Of a stretch of 63,978 nt of DNA, positions 9,712 to 17,769 are shown piece after piece. Source of the stretch: Rhodococcus sp. KRD162 (GTDB lineage Bacteria > Actinomycetota > Actinomycetes > Mycobacteriales > Mycobacteriaceae); NCBI RefSeq assembly GCF_017168335.1, contig NZ_JABFAU010000070.1:1-63978 (forward strand), written 5' to 3'. The first letter of the stretch is position 1. Each line of letters begins with the position of its first letter. The position numbers and the translations under genes were made by a program. The notes beneath the pieces are model-generated. The model searched no databases. It had not been told where the DNA came from and was given only the letters and a program-made list of their open reading frames with translations.

Positions 9712-9742
9712 GAATCCTCAGAGCAGAGAATCCTCAGAGCAG
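9712..9742 (+). repeat. Two tandem 15-bp copies of GAATCCTCAGAGCAG
   Basis: The 15-mer occurs at 9712-9726 and again at 9728-9742, period 16 bp, in the noncoding gap upstream of the leader peptide. The spacing is close to 1.5 helical turns. It could be simple slippage duplication or a binding site. No function is claimed. Confidence 0.6.
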
Positions 9743-9790
9743 TGAACCTTCAGACCAGGACCTGCCCGCCAGCACATTTCAGCGGCGGAG

Positions 9791-9796
9791 TACCGT
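9791..9796 (+). promoter_or_regulatory. Predicted -10 box of leaderless leader-peptide promoter
   Basis: TACCGT (TAnnnT consensus) ends 7 nt before GTG 9804. In actinobacteria this distance places transcription initiation on the start codon itself, so the leader peptide would be translated from a leaderless mRNA. Confidence 0.55.
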
Positions 9797-9803
9797 CTGA
9801 TCG

Positions 9804-9869
9804 GTGAATCCGCTGCTGACCTCTCGACGTTATGTCGACTTGCGTCTGCAAGCCAGCGCTACCTGTTGA
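9804..9869 (+). CDS. Putative cysteine-type leader peptide (21 aa)
   Basis: A GTG-started 21-codon frame, MNPLLT followed by SRRYVDLRLQASATC. The R-R-[YH]-V-D-L-x-x-x-A-S-x-x-C pattern with a terminal Cys matches short leader peptides that precede sulfur/cysteine uptake and biosynthesis genes in many actinobacteria. The only Cys is the last sense codon (9864-9866), where a stalled ribosome would sense Cys-tRNA shortage. It lies 101 bp upstream of a DAACS symporter, suggesting attenuation of cystine or cysteine uptake. Recognition of the motif is solid; the regulatory role is inference. Confidence 0.7.
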   Translation: MNPLLTSRRYVDLRLQASATC

Positions 9870-9970
9870 CGGTTCTCTAGACCGCGCTCCCCTCCGTTCG
9901 GCCTATGCGCCGACGTGCGTCTCTGTCGTCCACCTTCGACGACACCTCTCCCCTTTCGAAAGGCATACCC

Positions 9971-11341
9971 ATGTCTGCGCCCAGCGCTACCCGAACCCGC
10001 CGTGTCCCCACCTGGGCAAACGCGTTCGGTCCACAGATCGTTGCCGGCCTCGTACTCGGAGTCATTGTCGGGCTCATTGCCCGCTCGATGCCCGAGGCCG
10101 CCGACGGCAACGAAAACTGGTTGGTCGGCACTCTCTCGACAATCGGTTCGAGCTACGTCAAACTTCTCACCGTCGCAGTGATCCCGCTGGTGTTCACGGC
10201 GATCGTCAGTTCGATCGCCAACCTACGGGAGGTCGCGAACGCCGCCCGCCTCGCTATTCAGACGCTGCGGTGGTTCGCCATCACGGCCTTCATCGCCGTC
10301 ATCATCGGCATCGTGATCGGGCTGGTCGCACAGCCCGGTTCGCGTACCAGTGCCGGTATGGACTCGGCGAAGGATCCGTCCAGTGTCGGCTCCTGGTGGT
10401 CGTTCGTCACTGGACTGGTGCCGAACAACTTTCTTGCGCTCGGAGCAAAGACCTCCGTTGCGGAGAGCGGTGCCGCGACCACGTCGTTGAGTTTCAACAT
10501 CCTGCAATTGCTGGTCATTGCCGGAGCGATCGGTATCGCTGCACTCAAGGTGGGCAAGAAAGCCGAACCGTTCCTCGCGTTCAATGCGTCGCTGCTGGCC
10601 ATCGTGCAGAAGGTGCTGTGGTGGATCATTCGTCTCGCACCGATCGGCACCGCAGCACTCATCGGGAACGCGGTGGCGACGTACGGCTGGGACGCCATCG
10701 GTTCGCTCGGTGTGTTCACCGTGTCGATCTACATCGGTCTGGCGGTTGTGTTCCTCGTGGTGTATCCGATGATCGTTCGCGCCCATGGCCTTTCGGTGCG
10801 CAACTTCTATTCGGGTGTGTGGCCGGCAACGCAGTTGGGCTTCGTATCGCGCTCGTCCATCGGTACTCTGCCGCTCACCGAGCGTGTGACTGAGCGCAAC
10901 CTCGGAGTGCCGCGTGAGTACGCATCGTTCGCGGTGCCGCTGGGGGCGACAACGAAGATGGATGGGTGCGCGGCGATCTATCCCGCGATCGCTGCGATTT
11001 TCGTGGCTCAGTTCTACGGCATCGGGCTGACCATCACCGACTATCTGTTGATCATCGTGGTGTCGGTGATCGGTTCTGCGGCGACGGCCGGAACAACCGG
11101 TGCGACGGTCATGCTCACGCTGACGCTGTCGACTCTGGGATTGCCGCTCGCCGGTGTCGGTCTGTTGCTCGCAGTGGAACCGATCGTCGATATGGGTCGC
11201 ACCGCCGTCAACGTCACCGGCCAGGCGTTGGTACCGACCATCGTCGCCAAGCGCGAGGGAATCCTCGACCTCGAACGCTACAACGCTCCTCGGAACGGTG
11301 ATCCGTTCGTCGACGAGGACGAAGTGGAACTTGCTCGCTAG
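9971..11341 (+). CDS. Dicarboxylate/amino acid:cation symporter (possible cystine importer)
   Basis: A 456-aa DAACS-family secondary transporter (GltP/TcyP fold). It has multiple hydrophobic helices, a Ser-rich hairpin segment (QLGFVSRSSIGTLPL, about residues 295-309), GATTKMDGCAAIYPAIAAIF (conserved TM7 signature) and a late Asp-containing helix EPIVDMGRTAVNVTG. These are the substrate and Na+ site regions of the family. ATG 9971 is chosen because AAAGG lies just upstream and the protein then begins with a normal short cytoplasmic N-terminus. Substrate is not readable from the transporter alone, but the cysteine-type leader peptide upstream points to cystine. Confidence 0.85.
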   Translation: MSAPSATRTRRVPTWANAFGPQIVAGLVLGVIVGLIARSMPEAADGNENWLVGTLSTIGSSYVKLLTVAVIPLVFTAIVSSIANLREVANAARLAIQTLRWFAITAFIAVIIGIVIGLVAQPGSRTSAGMDSAKDPSSVGSWWSFVTGLVPNNFLALGAKTSVAESGAATTSLSFNILQLLVIAGAIGIAALKVGKKAEPFLAFNASLLAIVQKVLWWIIRLAPIGTAALIGNAVATYGWDAIGSLGVFTVSIYIGLAVVFLVVYPMIVRAHGLSVRNFYSGVWPATQLGFVSRSSIGTLPLTERVTERNLGVPREYASFAVPLGATTKMDGCAAIYPAIAAIFVAQFYGIGLTITDYLLIIVVSVIGSAATAGTTGATVMLTLTLSTLGLPLAGVGLLLAVEPIVDMGRTAVNVTGQALVPTIVAKREGILDLERYNAPRNGDPFVDEDEVELAR

Positions 11342-11355
11342 CAACATATCTCCGT

Positions 11356-11400
11356 AGACGATTCCTGCCGACCGTGTACCTGGGTCGTCGGGAATCGTCT
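11356..11400. terminator. Bidirectional hairpin terminator
   Basis: AGACGATTCC (11356-11365) pairs perfectly with GGAATCGTCT (11391-11400), extended inward by several more base pairs. It sits in the convergent gap between the symporter and the 133-aa gene, so it could stop transcription from both sides. Confidence 0.7.
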
Positions 11401-11800
11401 ATTTCGGAGGTATCAGCGCCTCGACTGCCCTGGCGGTGTCGGCATCCGTGGCCTCGACGCTCGCGAAATAGTGTCGAAAGAACTCCCGCATCGTCTTGAT
11501 GATCTCGATCTGTTGCTTGATCGCGAAACGGGCGGAGCCTTGTTCACCTGTGGCCATCCGCGTGAATTTTGCCTGAAGCTGTTGGGCGGAGTCGAGGTCT
11601 CCCCAAGACTCCGGCCATGCCAAAGAAGCCGTCATCTCGAGCATGCGGTCGAGCTTTGTCAGGTAGTCGGCGCACACCGCGTCACACCGCTCTGCAACTC
11701 CCGATTCGACTTCGAGTTCGCCCGCCGCTGCTCGATCCCGGAGACCACGCCAGTGGTCGAGGTTTTCATGCAACCGGTAAGGCTCCAACGTGATCAGCAA
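11399..11800 (-). CDS. 133-aa WXG-like helical protein, paralogue A
   Basis: An all-helical, Cys-containing small protein of unknown function. It is clearly related to the genes at 38792 and 44502: shared ERCDAVCADYL / HCDEVCASYI block, LDSAQQL near the middle, and an FRHYF/FRRYF segment near the end. The size and helical hairpin pattern resemble ESX/WXG100-superfamily proteins, but no W-x-G is present. It follows a DUF3558 lipoprotein gene by 9 bp, as do both paralogues, so the pair is a conserved two-gene unit. Role unknown. Confidence 0.75.
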   Translation of the reverse strand: MLITLEPYRLHENLDHWRGLRDRAAAGELEVESGVAERCDAVCADYLTKLDRMLEMTASLAWPESWGDLDSAQQLQAKFTRMATGEQGSARFAIKQQIEIIKTMREFFRHYFASVEATDADTARAVEALIPPK

Positions 11801-11809
11801 CCCTCTCGT

Positions 11810-12388
11810 CTACTTCGGGAAGAACGATTCCAAATCGGCTGCATGACGATTGACCTCGGCGCATGCATCTCCCTCCAATTCGCGTGACCCCTTTTTTTGA
11901 AGGTCGAGAACGATCAACCCACCATCTGTCCCCAGAGCAACGGCGCAACCAAGGAACTGCAATTCATCTGCGTGCCGCAGTTGTGCTGCGTTTCGACCAG
12001 CCACATCCAAGTCCGAGACGCGGACGAACGAAGGACTGCGTAGCAATTCCTCGATGGACTCCATCGACGACAGAACGGCAACGTAGTACCAGCTGTTCTG
12101 CGCAGCCCCATCCCAGGTGCACCCTTTCCACCCGGGGTACGTTGTAATCCCAGCGAAGTCCGCCCTCTCCGTGCTCACGTCCAGCCCGCTTGCTGTCACC
12201 GCGTCCTTGGGGATGGTGCACGGATCGAACGGCTCCCCCGGACCCGATGCCACAGCCGTTGTCGCTGTCCCAGAAGTCGAAGAACTCCCACTCGCGATCG
12301 GAACCCCCTGCGTCGAGGACCCGCAGCCCGCCAGCAACAGCGCCGAAGCACACGCCGCCGCAAGTCGACGCCCACCCACAACCCGCAT
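11810..12388 (-). CDS. DUF3558 family lipoprotein, paralogue A
   Basis: A 192-aa exported lipoprotein. A signal peptide with lipobox LLAGC is at residues about 19-23, then a Ser/Thr-rich linker, then a DUF3558 domain. The domain starts at FDPCTIP and has the C-x-W segment typical of the family (GCTWDG) and two further cysteines likely forming disulfides. It is the first gene of a pair with the 133-aa protein. DUF3558 is confined largely to Mycobacteriales and is of unknown function. Confidence 0.85.
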   Translation of the reverse strand: MRVVGGRRLAAACASALLLAGCGSSTQGVPIASGSSSTSGTATTAVASGPGEPFDPCTIPKDAVTASGLDVSTERADFAGITTYPGWKGCTWDGAAQNSWYYVAVLSSMESIEELLRSPSFVRVSDLDVAGRNAAQLRHADELQFLGCAVALGTDGGLIVLDLQKKGSRELEGDACAEVNRHAADLESFFPK

Positions 12389-12452
12389 TCGTTCAACCTC
12401 TCGAGACAGACGTCACTGAAAGGTTGGACGCGACAGGTGCCCGGTCGGTTCC

Positions 12453-13142
12453 CTATGCCGGCTGGGAGGCTTTGATCTCCTGCGACTCGACGGCGGCAGA
12501 ACGTCTGCGTTCCGCGGCCCGCACCCACAGGGCCAGTGAGATCAGGGCAATGACTTCGGCGACGACCAGCACCCGCTCCACGTATCCCAGAGTGACCACC
12601 CGGTACCAGGGTCGCGGGCCGGTGGCACCGACCGCCAGGGCGTACGCGATAGGAAGCAGCGTCACCAGGGACAACAGGCTCAGTGCCAGGGTGATTCGGG
12701 CGCGGAGCGCCCACACAGCGTCACGAATCCATGGACGCGAGAACGCAATCACCGCGATGGGAATGCTGGCGAATGCCACAGCGGCCCCGATCCGGTGAAT
12801 CGCCCCACCGACGCTCAGCGACGCGTCGTTGGCCCAGTCCTGCTTAGGCACGGCCACCACCGCCACGAGCCCGACTGTCCAGAGCACCAAGCAGATCGAC
12901 GCCGTCGCTGTGGGTCTTGTGAGGCGCTGCCGCAGAGCGGCAACAAGAGTCAGTGCCGAGCCCAGAGCTAGTAGAGCGACTCCGATCGAGAACACCCACT
13001 GCTGTGCGCCGAGTCCGTATTCGCTGATCGTGCGACGCAGATGCGAGGGCGTCTGCCATGCGGTGTGGATATCGAGAATCAGCACCACGAGAGCACCCAG
13101 CACAATCAACAGCACGCCGATCCTGGCTGTTCGAATCTGCAC
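12453..13142 (-). CDS. DUF998 family membrane protein
   Basis: A 229-aa integral membrane protein with about six hydrophobic helices. The early TISEYG segment and the PKQDWAND and HRIGAAVAF regions fit DUF998. Function unknown. It is single-gene, divergent from the ArsR gene with 110 bp between them, so it may share the ArsR-controlled promoter region. Confidence 0.75.
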   Translation of the reverse strand: MQIRTARIGVLLIVLGALVVLILDIHTAWQTPSHLRRTISEYGLGAQQWVFSIGVALLALGSALTLVAALRQRLTRPTATASICLVLWTVGLVAVVAVPKQDWANDASLSVGGAIHRIGAAVAFASIPIAVIAFSRPWIRDAVWALRARITLALSLLSLVTLLPIAYALAVGATGPRPWYRVVTLGYVERVLVVAEVIALISLALWVRAAERRRSAAVESQEIKASQPA

Positions 13143-13215
13143 GCTGCCTCCGCCCGATGGAACGACGACGGTCGCCGTCCGTACTCCATGTTGCCCGAAG
13201 AATCGATCGGCGCTC

Positions 13216-13244
13216 TTGACCGAACTTGCACACCCCGCTAACGT
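13216..13244 (+). promoter_or_regulatory. Promoter of arsR-SRPBCC operon
   Basis: A -35 box TTGACC (13216-13221), a 17-bp spacer and a -10 box TAACGT (13239-13244). The -10 box ends 8 nt before ATG 13253, so the transcript should be leaderless. Confidence 0.75.
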
Positions 13245-13261
13245 ACAACCATATGGTTGTA
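13244..13261. promoter_or_regulatory. 18-bp perfect palindromic operator over the start codon
   Basis: TACAACCATATGGTTGTA is a perfect palindrome centred exactly on the first base of the arsR start codon and predicted transcription start. Binding there would block initiation, giving autorepression by the encoded ArsR-type protein. Confidence 0.75.
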
Positions 13262-13594
13262 GATGAGCTGAGTGACGCCGAGGTCGATCGCCTGTTCCAG
13301 GCGTTCGCGGACACGACGCGTCGCGACATCGTCGCCAAGGTCACTATCGGCGAACAGTCGGTCTCGGAATTGGCTTCTCATTACGCCATGAGTTTCGCCG
13401 CTGTACAAAAACACGTTGCGGTTCTCGAACGCGCCGCGGTGATCACCAAGCACAAGCGCGGGCGGGAGCAGATCGTGCGAGTTCGACTGGACACTATCGC
13501 AACAGCCCGTGCATTGCTCGACCACTACGAGGATATCTGGCGACACCGAGTCGACCGCATCGACGATCTTCTTTCCCAGAACCAGAAAGGCTGA
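13253..13594 (+). CDS. ArsR-type winged-helix repressor
   Basis: A 113-aa DNA-binding protein with ALF-like start (LFQAFADTTRRDIVAKV), recognition helix region MSFAAVQKHVAVLERAAVI and wing (KHKRGREQIVRV). No Cys metal-site motif is seen. This is the subfamily usually paired with an SRPBCC/AHSA1 gene, which follows 3 bp downstream. ATG 13253 is selected because it sits on a strong leaderless promoter and the palindromic operator overlaps it. Expected role: repressor of its own operon, inducer unknown. Confidence 0.88.
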   Translation: MVVDELSDAEVDRLFQAFADTTRRDIVAKVTIGEQSVSELASHYAMSFAAVQKHVAVLERAAVITKHKRGREQIVRVRLDTIATARALLDHYEDIWRHRVDRIDDLLSQNQKG

Positions 13595-13597
13595 ACA

Positions 13598-14083
13598 ATG
13601 CCCTACATCAGCTCACACAGGGATGCAAAGAACTTGACCATGGTCGTGCTCGCAGAGTTCGACGCGACCGTCGAACGGGTCTGGCAGATCTGGGAGGACC
13701 CACGCCAGCTCGAGAAGTGGTGGGGCCCGCCCAACTGGCCGGTCACCTTCGAGACCCATGACTTCAGGACTGGCGGACGCGCTGCGTACTACATGACCGG
13801 ACCTGACGGTGAAAAGATCTGCTACTGCTGGGTTTTTACCGAAATCACTGCGCCGTCGTCGCTGAGCTTCGACGACAGATTCACCGACGAGGGCGGCGAC
13901 CCGTCGTCCGAGATGCCGACGATACACACAGCCGTGACCATAGACAGAGCTGACGCAATGTCACGGATGACGATCCGAAGCCGCTTCGATTCCCTCGAAC
14001 AGCTCGAAGAACTCGTCGCGATGGGCATGGAAGAGGGTACGAGGCTGGCTATCGGCCAGATCGACACCATCCTCGCCGATTGA
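13598..14083 (+). CDS. SRPBCC (AHSA1-like) domain protein
   Basis: A 161-aa START-like fold protein. It has the AHSA1 pattern: FDATVERVWQIWEDPRQLEKWWGPP early, FETHDFRTGGRAAYYMTGPDG in the middle, and a long C-terminal helix (EELVAMGMEEGTRLAIGQID). Such proteins bind hydrophobic ligands in a deep cavity. It is co-transcribed with the ArsR repressor, as in many actinobacteria, and a strong terminator follows. Ligand unknown. Confidence 0.88.
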   Translation: MPYISSHRDAKNLTMVVLAEFDATVERVWQIWEDPRQLEKWWGPPNWPVTFETHDFRTGGRAAYYMTGPDGEKICYCWVFTEITAPSSLSFDDRFTDEGGDPSSEMPTIHTAVTIDRADAMSRMTIRSRFDSLEQLEELVAMGMEEGTRLAIGQIDTILAD

Positions 14084-14087
14084 TCGT

Positions 14088-14129
14088 TGTGCGCGGAACT
14101 TCGTTCTCTGTTACGAACTTCCGCGCACA
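14088..14129. terminator. Strong hairpin terminator
   Basis: 17-bp arms with one mismatch (TGTGCGCGGAACTTCGT at 14088-14104 against ACGAACTTCCGCGCACA at 14113-14129), loop 8 nt, located between convergent genes. Confidence 0.8.
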
Positions 14130-14144
14130 TGCGGCGAAGCCGCT

Positions 14145-15161
14145 CTACTTCGGAACGGAGCTCACGGTGAACGGCTCGACGGGCTCTTCCCCACGCTTGT
14201 CGAACTGACTGTTCACTACGAGAAGTCGACCATCTACTGCTGCAACGGTTGTCGGGTAGGCGAACGATGCGTCGGTGATCTCGCCGGTGACCACGCCTGC
14301 TCTTCCGTCGTCGTCGAGATCGACCTGTGCGATGAGGCCATCTCTGTTGCGGACGACGTACAGGGTGTCGTCATCCATCTCGAGCCCGTCGCCGTTGGCG
14401 AGCGTCGCACCGCCGAGGTCCACTTGCGTGACTTCCTTGCTCGTCTTGTCGATGCGATACAGGTTGCCGGTGCTGGACTGCACGACGATCAACGCAGATT
14501 CGTTGTCGTTCTCGACGATTCCGTTGGCATTGAATCCCTCGCCGTAGACGAAGGGGGTCCCGTCGAAGTTCACGAATGTCTCCAGCGAACCGTTCCGCGT
14601 GCCTGCCGTCATCTGCTCGAACGGGATCCGGTACAGCGCCGGATTCCGTGAGTCGGTGACATAGGCATCGCCGTTGTCGGCAATCGCAACGTCGTTGAGG
14701 AACGTCGCATCAGCACCGAGACCATTGCCAAAGGTGGCCACCAGATCGCCGGAATTGGCGTCGTAGACCCACACCTTGCCCGTGGCTCCTCCGGCGATCA
14801 CCAGGTAGTCGGCGCGATCGTCGTCGTCGGTGACGTCGACTCCTGCGGCACCGGTCCGTCCATCCGCACCGCCGGGCAGAAACACCGACACATCCGGGGA
14901 TCCGACGGTTCCGCGGAACACTGCACCATCGGATGTCGAGGTGACATAGAACGTGTCGTCGGCGGCCGTGATGCCCTCGGGGAACACGTCGCTGCCCGGC
15001 AAGTTGTAGACGATGGCGCTGCTCGGGTTCGAGGTCGTCGACGATGCCGATGCCCGAGTGGTGTCGTCCGTGGGCGGCGGTGTCGATTCTGAGGACCCGC
15101 AGGCGCTCAGGACCAGCGTGGTGGCAGCAACAGCAGGGACGATTCGGGAGACTCGGTTCAC
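14145..15161 (-). CDS. ScyD/ScyE-like beta-propeller lipoprotein
   Basis: A 338-aa exported lipoprotein (lipobox LSAC near residue 21, then a Thr/Ser-rich linker). The rest repeats blade-like blocks such as FPEGITAADDTFYVTSTSDGAVFR, NDVAIADNGDAYVTDSRNPALYRI and NGDGLEMDDDTLYVVRNRDGLIAQV. These resemble the SMP-30/ScyD/ScyE six-bladed propellers. Likely a cell-surface protein, but enzymatic activity cannot be assigned. It stands alone. Confidence 0.8.
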   Translation of the reverse strand: MNRVSRIVPAVAATTLVLSACGSSESTPPPTDDTTRASASSTTSNPSSAIVYNLPGSDVFPEGITAADDTFYVTSTSDGAVFRGTVGSPDVSVFLPGGADGRTGAAGVDVTDDDDRADYLVIAGGATGKVWVYDANSGDLVATFGNGLGADATFLNDVAIADNGDAYVTDSRNPALYRIPFEQMTAGTRNGSLETFVNFDGTPFVYGEGFNANGIVENDNESALIVVQSSTGNLYRIDKTSKEVTQVDLGGATLANGDGLEMDDDTLYVVRNRDGLIAQVDLDDDGRAGVVTGEITDASFAYPTTVAAVDGRLLVVNSQFDKRGEEPVEPFTVSSVPK

Positions 15162-15268
15162 ACGCTCGAGTGTTCCATATGTCTCATTTTTCGGTCGTAA
15201 TCCCTGGTAAACGGCTGCATGTCACCGTCGAGAAGATGCCGGTCGTCGCCTCGGGCCGCGGTAGGTAC

Positions 15269-15529
15269 TCACAACTCGTCGATATCGATGAATCCGTCCT
15301 GAAGGGCACGCACCAGCAACGTCGCCTTGGTCGGTGCGCTCCGCCCCACCGCGTCGTACTTGGCCCTGATGCGAGTCAGGTGTGTGTTGACGGTTCCCAT
15401 CGAGAGATAGAGCGAGCGCGATGCCTCCGCTTTGGAGTCGGAGATGAGCCAGGCGGTGAGTACTTCGATTTCACGGGCACTGAGCCGTGGGTCGGGTGCG
15501 TCGCCGACGCGGATATCGAGAACTGTCAT
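15269..15529 (-). CDS. Small LuxR-type helix-turn-helix regulator
   Basis: An 86-aa protein consisting almost entirely of a LuxR/GerE DNA-binding domain. It reads LSAREIEVLTAWLISDSKAEASRSLYLSMGTVNTH and LTRIRAKYDAVGR, i.e. the four-helix GerE pattern with recognition helix MGTVNTHL. It has no receiver or ligand domain. ATG 15529 is chosen because AAGGA is 6 nt upstream. ATG 15535 and 15589 are alternatives. The protein may act alone or with a partner response regulator encoded elsewhere. Confidence 0.8.
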   Translation of the reverse strand: MTVLDIRVGDAPDPRLSAREIEVLTAWLISDSKAEASRSLYLSMGTVNTHLTRIRAKYDAVGRSAPTKATLLVRALQDGFIDIDEL

Positions 15530-15702
15530 GGACATCCTTGACTTCGGGCACCACCGCTGTCCCGGTGGCGCGAACACCGCCAATGACACCGCACTTACGC
15601 TGCTGCGTCACTCCGAGGAATGACCTGGATTGCTCTCACCTGAGAGTGAATACTTTCACTTCCGCCGACACGGTTGATCTCACCTCGGTAAAGTCCGCCG
15701 CT

Positions 15703-16950
15703 ATGACCGACCTCGATGCGACCGCCACCCACTTCGTCGAGGCGGGTATTGCGTTGTTGGTCGCGCAGCCGCAGAAGATTCTCGAACGCGGACTACGAAT
15801 CGAGGACGTCGTCCACGAGGCCGACTCGTCGACTGCGACGTTCTTCAGAAAATTCGATACCAAAGCCGACTTTCTCGCCGCGGTCGTCGAGCATCTGTCC
15901 CGAACTCCTCCACCCACGGATGTTCACGACACCGTTCGAAACCAGATGACGAACAGCAGCGGATCGATTCGGGCGGCGGTGTCGGCTCTCGTCGCGCACT
16001 ACTATTCGGCAATCATCGATCGGAAGGGCAGCACAGCGACTCTTCTCGATCATGTTTTCAACGGACCTGGTTCCGCAGCACTGGGTGGTAGCTACCGCGT
16101 TCGAGACGATGCCGTGTTGGAGGCCTTCGAGGCACTGTTCGATCCCGACGGTGGAACCTTCCGCCGTCCCTTCACGGCTCGATCGTTCGCGGTGACGGTC
16201 AATGCCGTGATCGACGGCTTTCGCATCCGCAGTCGGGTGGACGCTTCGTCCGTATCGGCCGATGTGATGTCCGACGCGGTCCTCGCCTTCCTCGGGGCCG
16301 TCGTCGACACGTCGGGACATCATCAACACCTCGATGATGTCGTGAAGCAAGCCGGTGTACCGGTCGAGACGCGGCCGCTCCCTCGCGATCCGCGCGCTGC
16401 AATCGTCACTGCCGCGCGCGACGAGTTCGGAAAGCGCGGCTACTTCATGACGCGAATGGACGACGTCGCCGATATCGCAGGAGTGCCGAGGGCAGCGTGC
16501 AAGACACTGTTTCCGACCAAGCCGTCGGTCATCGTTGCAGCACTGCAGAACCGATTCGACGGCCTGCGCGAGTCGGTTGCCGACGACCAGTTGCTCGGCC
16601 TCGCCGAGCTCACGATTCTGCACAATCACATGCTGCGGTGCGCGCAACTCACCGCCGATGAACTCGAATTCATGGACGCTCTCCTCGTCGCCGTCGCGCA
16701 CGACACCTACGGCGAGCCGGAGGGACTCATCTCGATCAAAGAGAAGCTCAACCTACCGGCGATCATCGCACCGGTCATTGCGCGAGGGCAGGACACCGGC
16801 GTTTTCCGAACGAGCTCGACCCCATTCGATCTCGCGGCAGGCATCACCAACACGCTGCTGATGAGGTGCTTCACCCGTCGGCAGAACAGCCCTCAGGACA
16901 ACGCGAGGTTCGTCGGTGAACTTCTCCTCGACGGACTCAGCGCGCGCTGA
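15703..16950 (+). CDS. Tandem TetR-family regulator (two TetR units in one chain)
   Basis: A 415-aa protein, about twice the usual TetR length. The first half (residues 1-200) starts with a TetR-like helix-turn-helix: ILERGLRIEDVVHEADSSTATFFRKFDTKADFL. The second half has another at about residue 225: IVTAARDEFGKRGYFMTRMDDVADIAGV, then KTLFPTKPSVIVAAL. Both are followed by helical ligand/dimerisation regions. ATG 15703 lies 8 nt after a -10-like TAAAGT (15689-15694), suggesting a leaderless mRNA. It is likely a pseudo-dimeric repressor. Targets are not evident. Confidence 0.82.
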   Translation: MTDLDATATHFVEAGIALLVAQPQKILERGLRIEDVVHEADSSTATFFRKFDTKADFLAAVVEHLSRTPPPTDVHDTVRNQMTNSSGSIRAAVSALVAHYYSAIIDRKGSTATLLDHVFNGPGSAALGGSYRVRDDAVLEAFEALFDPDGGTFRRPFTARSFAVTVNAVIDGFRIRSRVDASSVSADVMSDAVLAFLGAVVDTSGHHQHLDDVVKQAGVPVETRPLPRDPRAAIVTAARDEFGKRGYFMTRMDDVADIAGVPRAACKTLFPTKPSVIVAALQNRFDGLRESVADDQLLGLAELTILHNHMLRCAQLTADELEFMDALLVAVAHDTYGEPEGLISIKEKLNLPAIIAPVIARGQDTGVFRTSSTPFDLAAGITNTLLMRCFTRRQNSPQDNARFVGELLLDGLSAR

Positions 16951-17151
16951 GCATCGACCGACTGCGTGCTTTCGGACATGCCGAATTCCGTCGGCGAACC
17001 GCTCGCGTGCAGCGAGGATGTCGCCTGACGGCCACACCCAGCACGATTAGCAAAACGAATGGTATGAATGTTGCGCGACATTCGTCGCAATCGCTAACAA
17101 CGCGAAATTCATTGTGCTGCAGGCACTCCCTGATTCAACTCTTCGCCTGAG

Positions 17152-17655
17152 TCAATCCTTCGGAACGCGGTACCGGCCACCTTTGACGATGTACACCACG
17201 TATCCCAGTATGGCCAGCATGTACAGCCCCGTGGGTACGGCAAGTGCCCAGACGCTGACCGAGTCCCCTGTCGTCGCACCCGCAACGCCGGTGATCCAGG
17301 CGAGCAGCAATGCCGTTCCCGCGCCGATCCACTCGAGGTCCTCGGCCATCTTCCGGTTCAGTTCGGGTCGATTCTCCGCAGCAGTCCAGTACTCGTGCAC
17401 GGTCCGACTCGGCAGATTAACCATGGACGCCGGAATCTTGGGAAACCACCACGCTGTGCTCGCGAATAGTCCCACCAGCGCGAATCCGATGCCGCCCATC
17501 GTGAGCAGGAAGGATTGTTTCGACTCCGTGCGGTCGACCTGACCGGATCCGTCGAAGTGTGCGGGCACGTGGTCCCCCGCTGTGACGGCGAGCCAGGTCA
17601 GGGCACCGATGAACACCAGAGTCGACAGGACCAGGGCTACACGAGAATGCTTCAT
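17152..17655 (-). CDS. DUF1648-type membrane protein
   Basis: A 167-aa membrane protein with four hydrophobic segments. The first is followed by HVPAHFDGSGQVDRTESK, the DUF1648 signature also found in SdpI-type proteins. Start ATG 17655 lies 8 nt after a minus-strand TAACGT box, suggesting leaderless transcription. Function unknown. It diverges from the methyltransferase gene. Confidence 0.78.
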   Translation of the reverse strand: MKHSRVALVLSTLVFIGALTWLAVTAGDHVPAHFDGSGQVDRTESKQSFLLTMGGIGFALVGLFASTAWWFPKIPASMVNLPSRTVHEYWTAAENRPELNRKMAEDLEWIGAGTALLLAWITGVAGATTGDSVSVWALAVPTGLYMLAILGYVVYIVKGGRYRVPKD

Positions 17656-17769
17656 CGACCTCTACGTTAGCGCCTGCGGCGGTGGTGTGCGCCGCGCCTG
17701 GGAGTCGCACCCCAGGCTATGCTCCGGTGCCACGGACGGCACCTGTCCGCACCACTGCCGGAGGCACCG

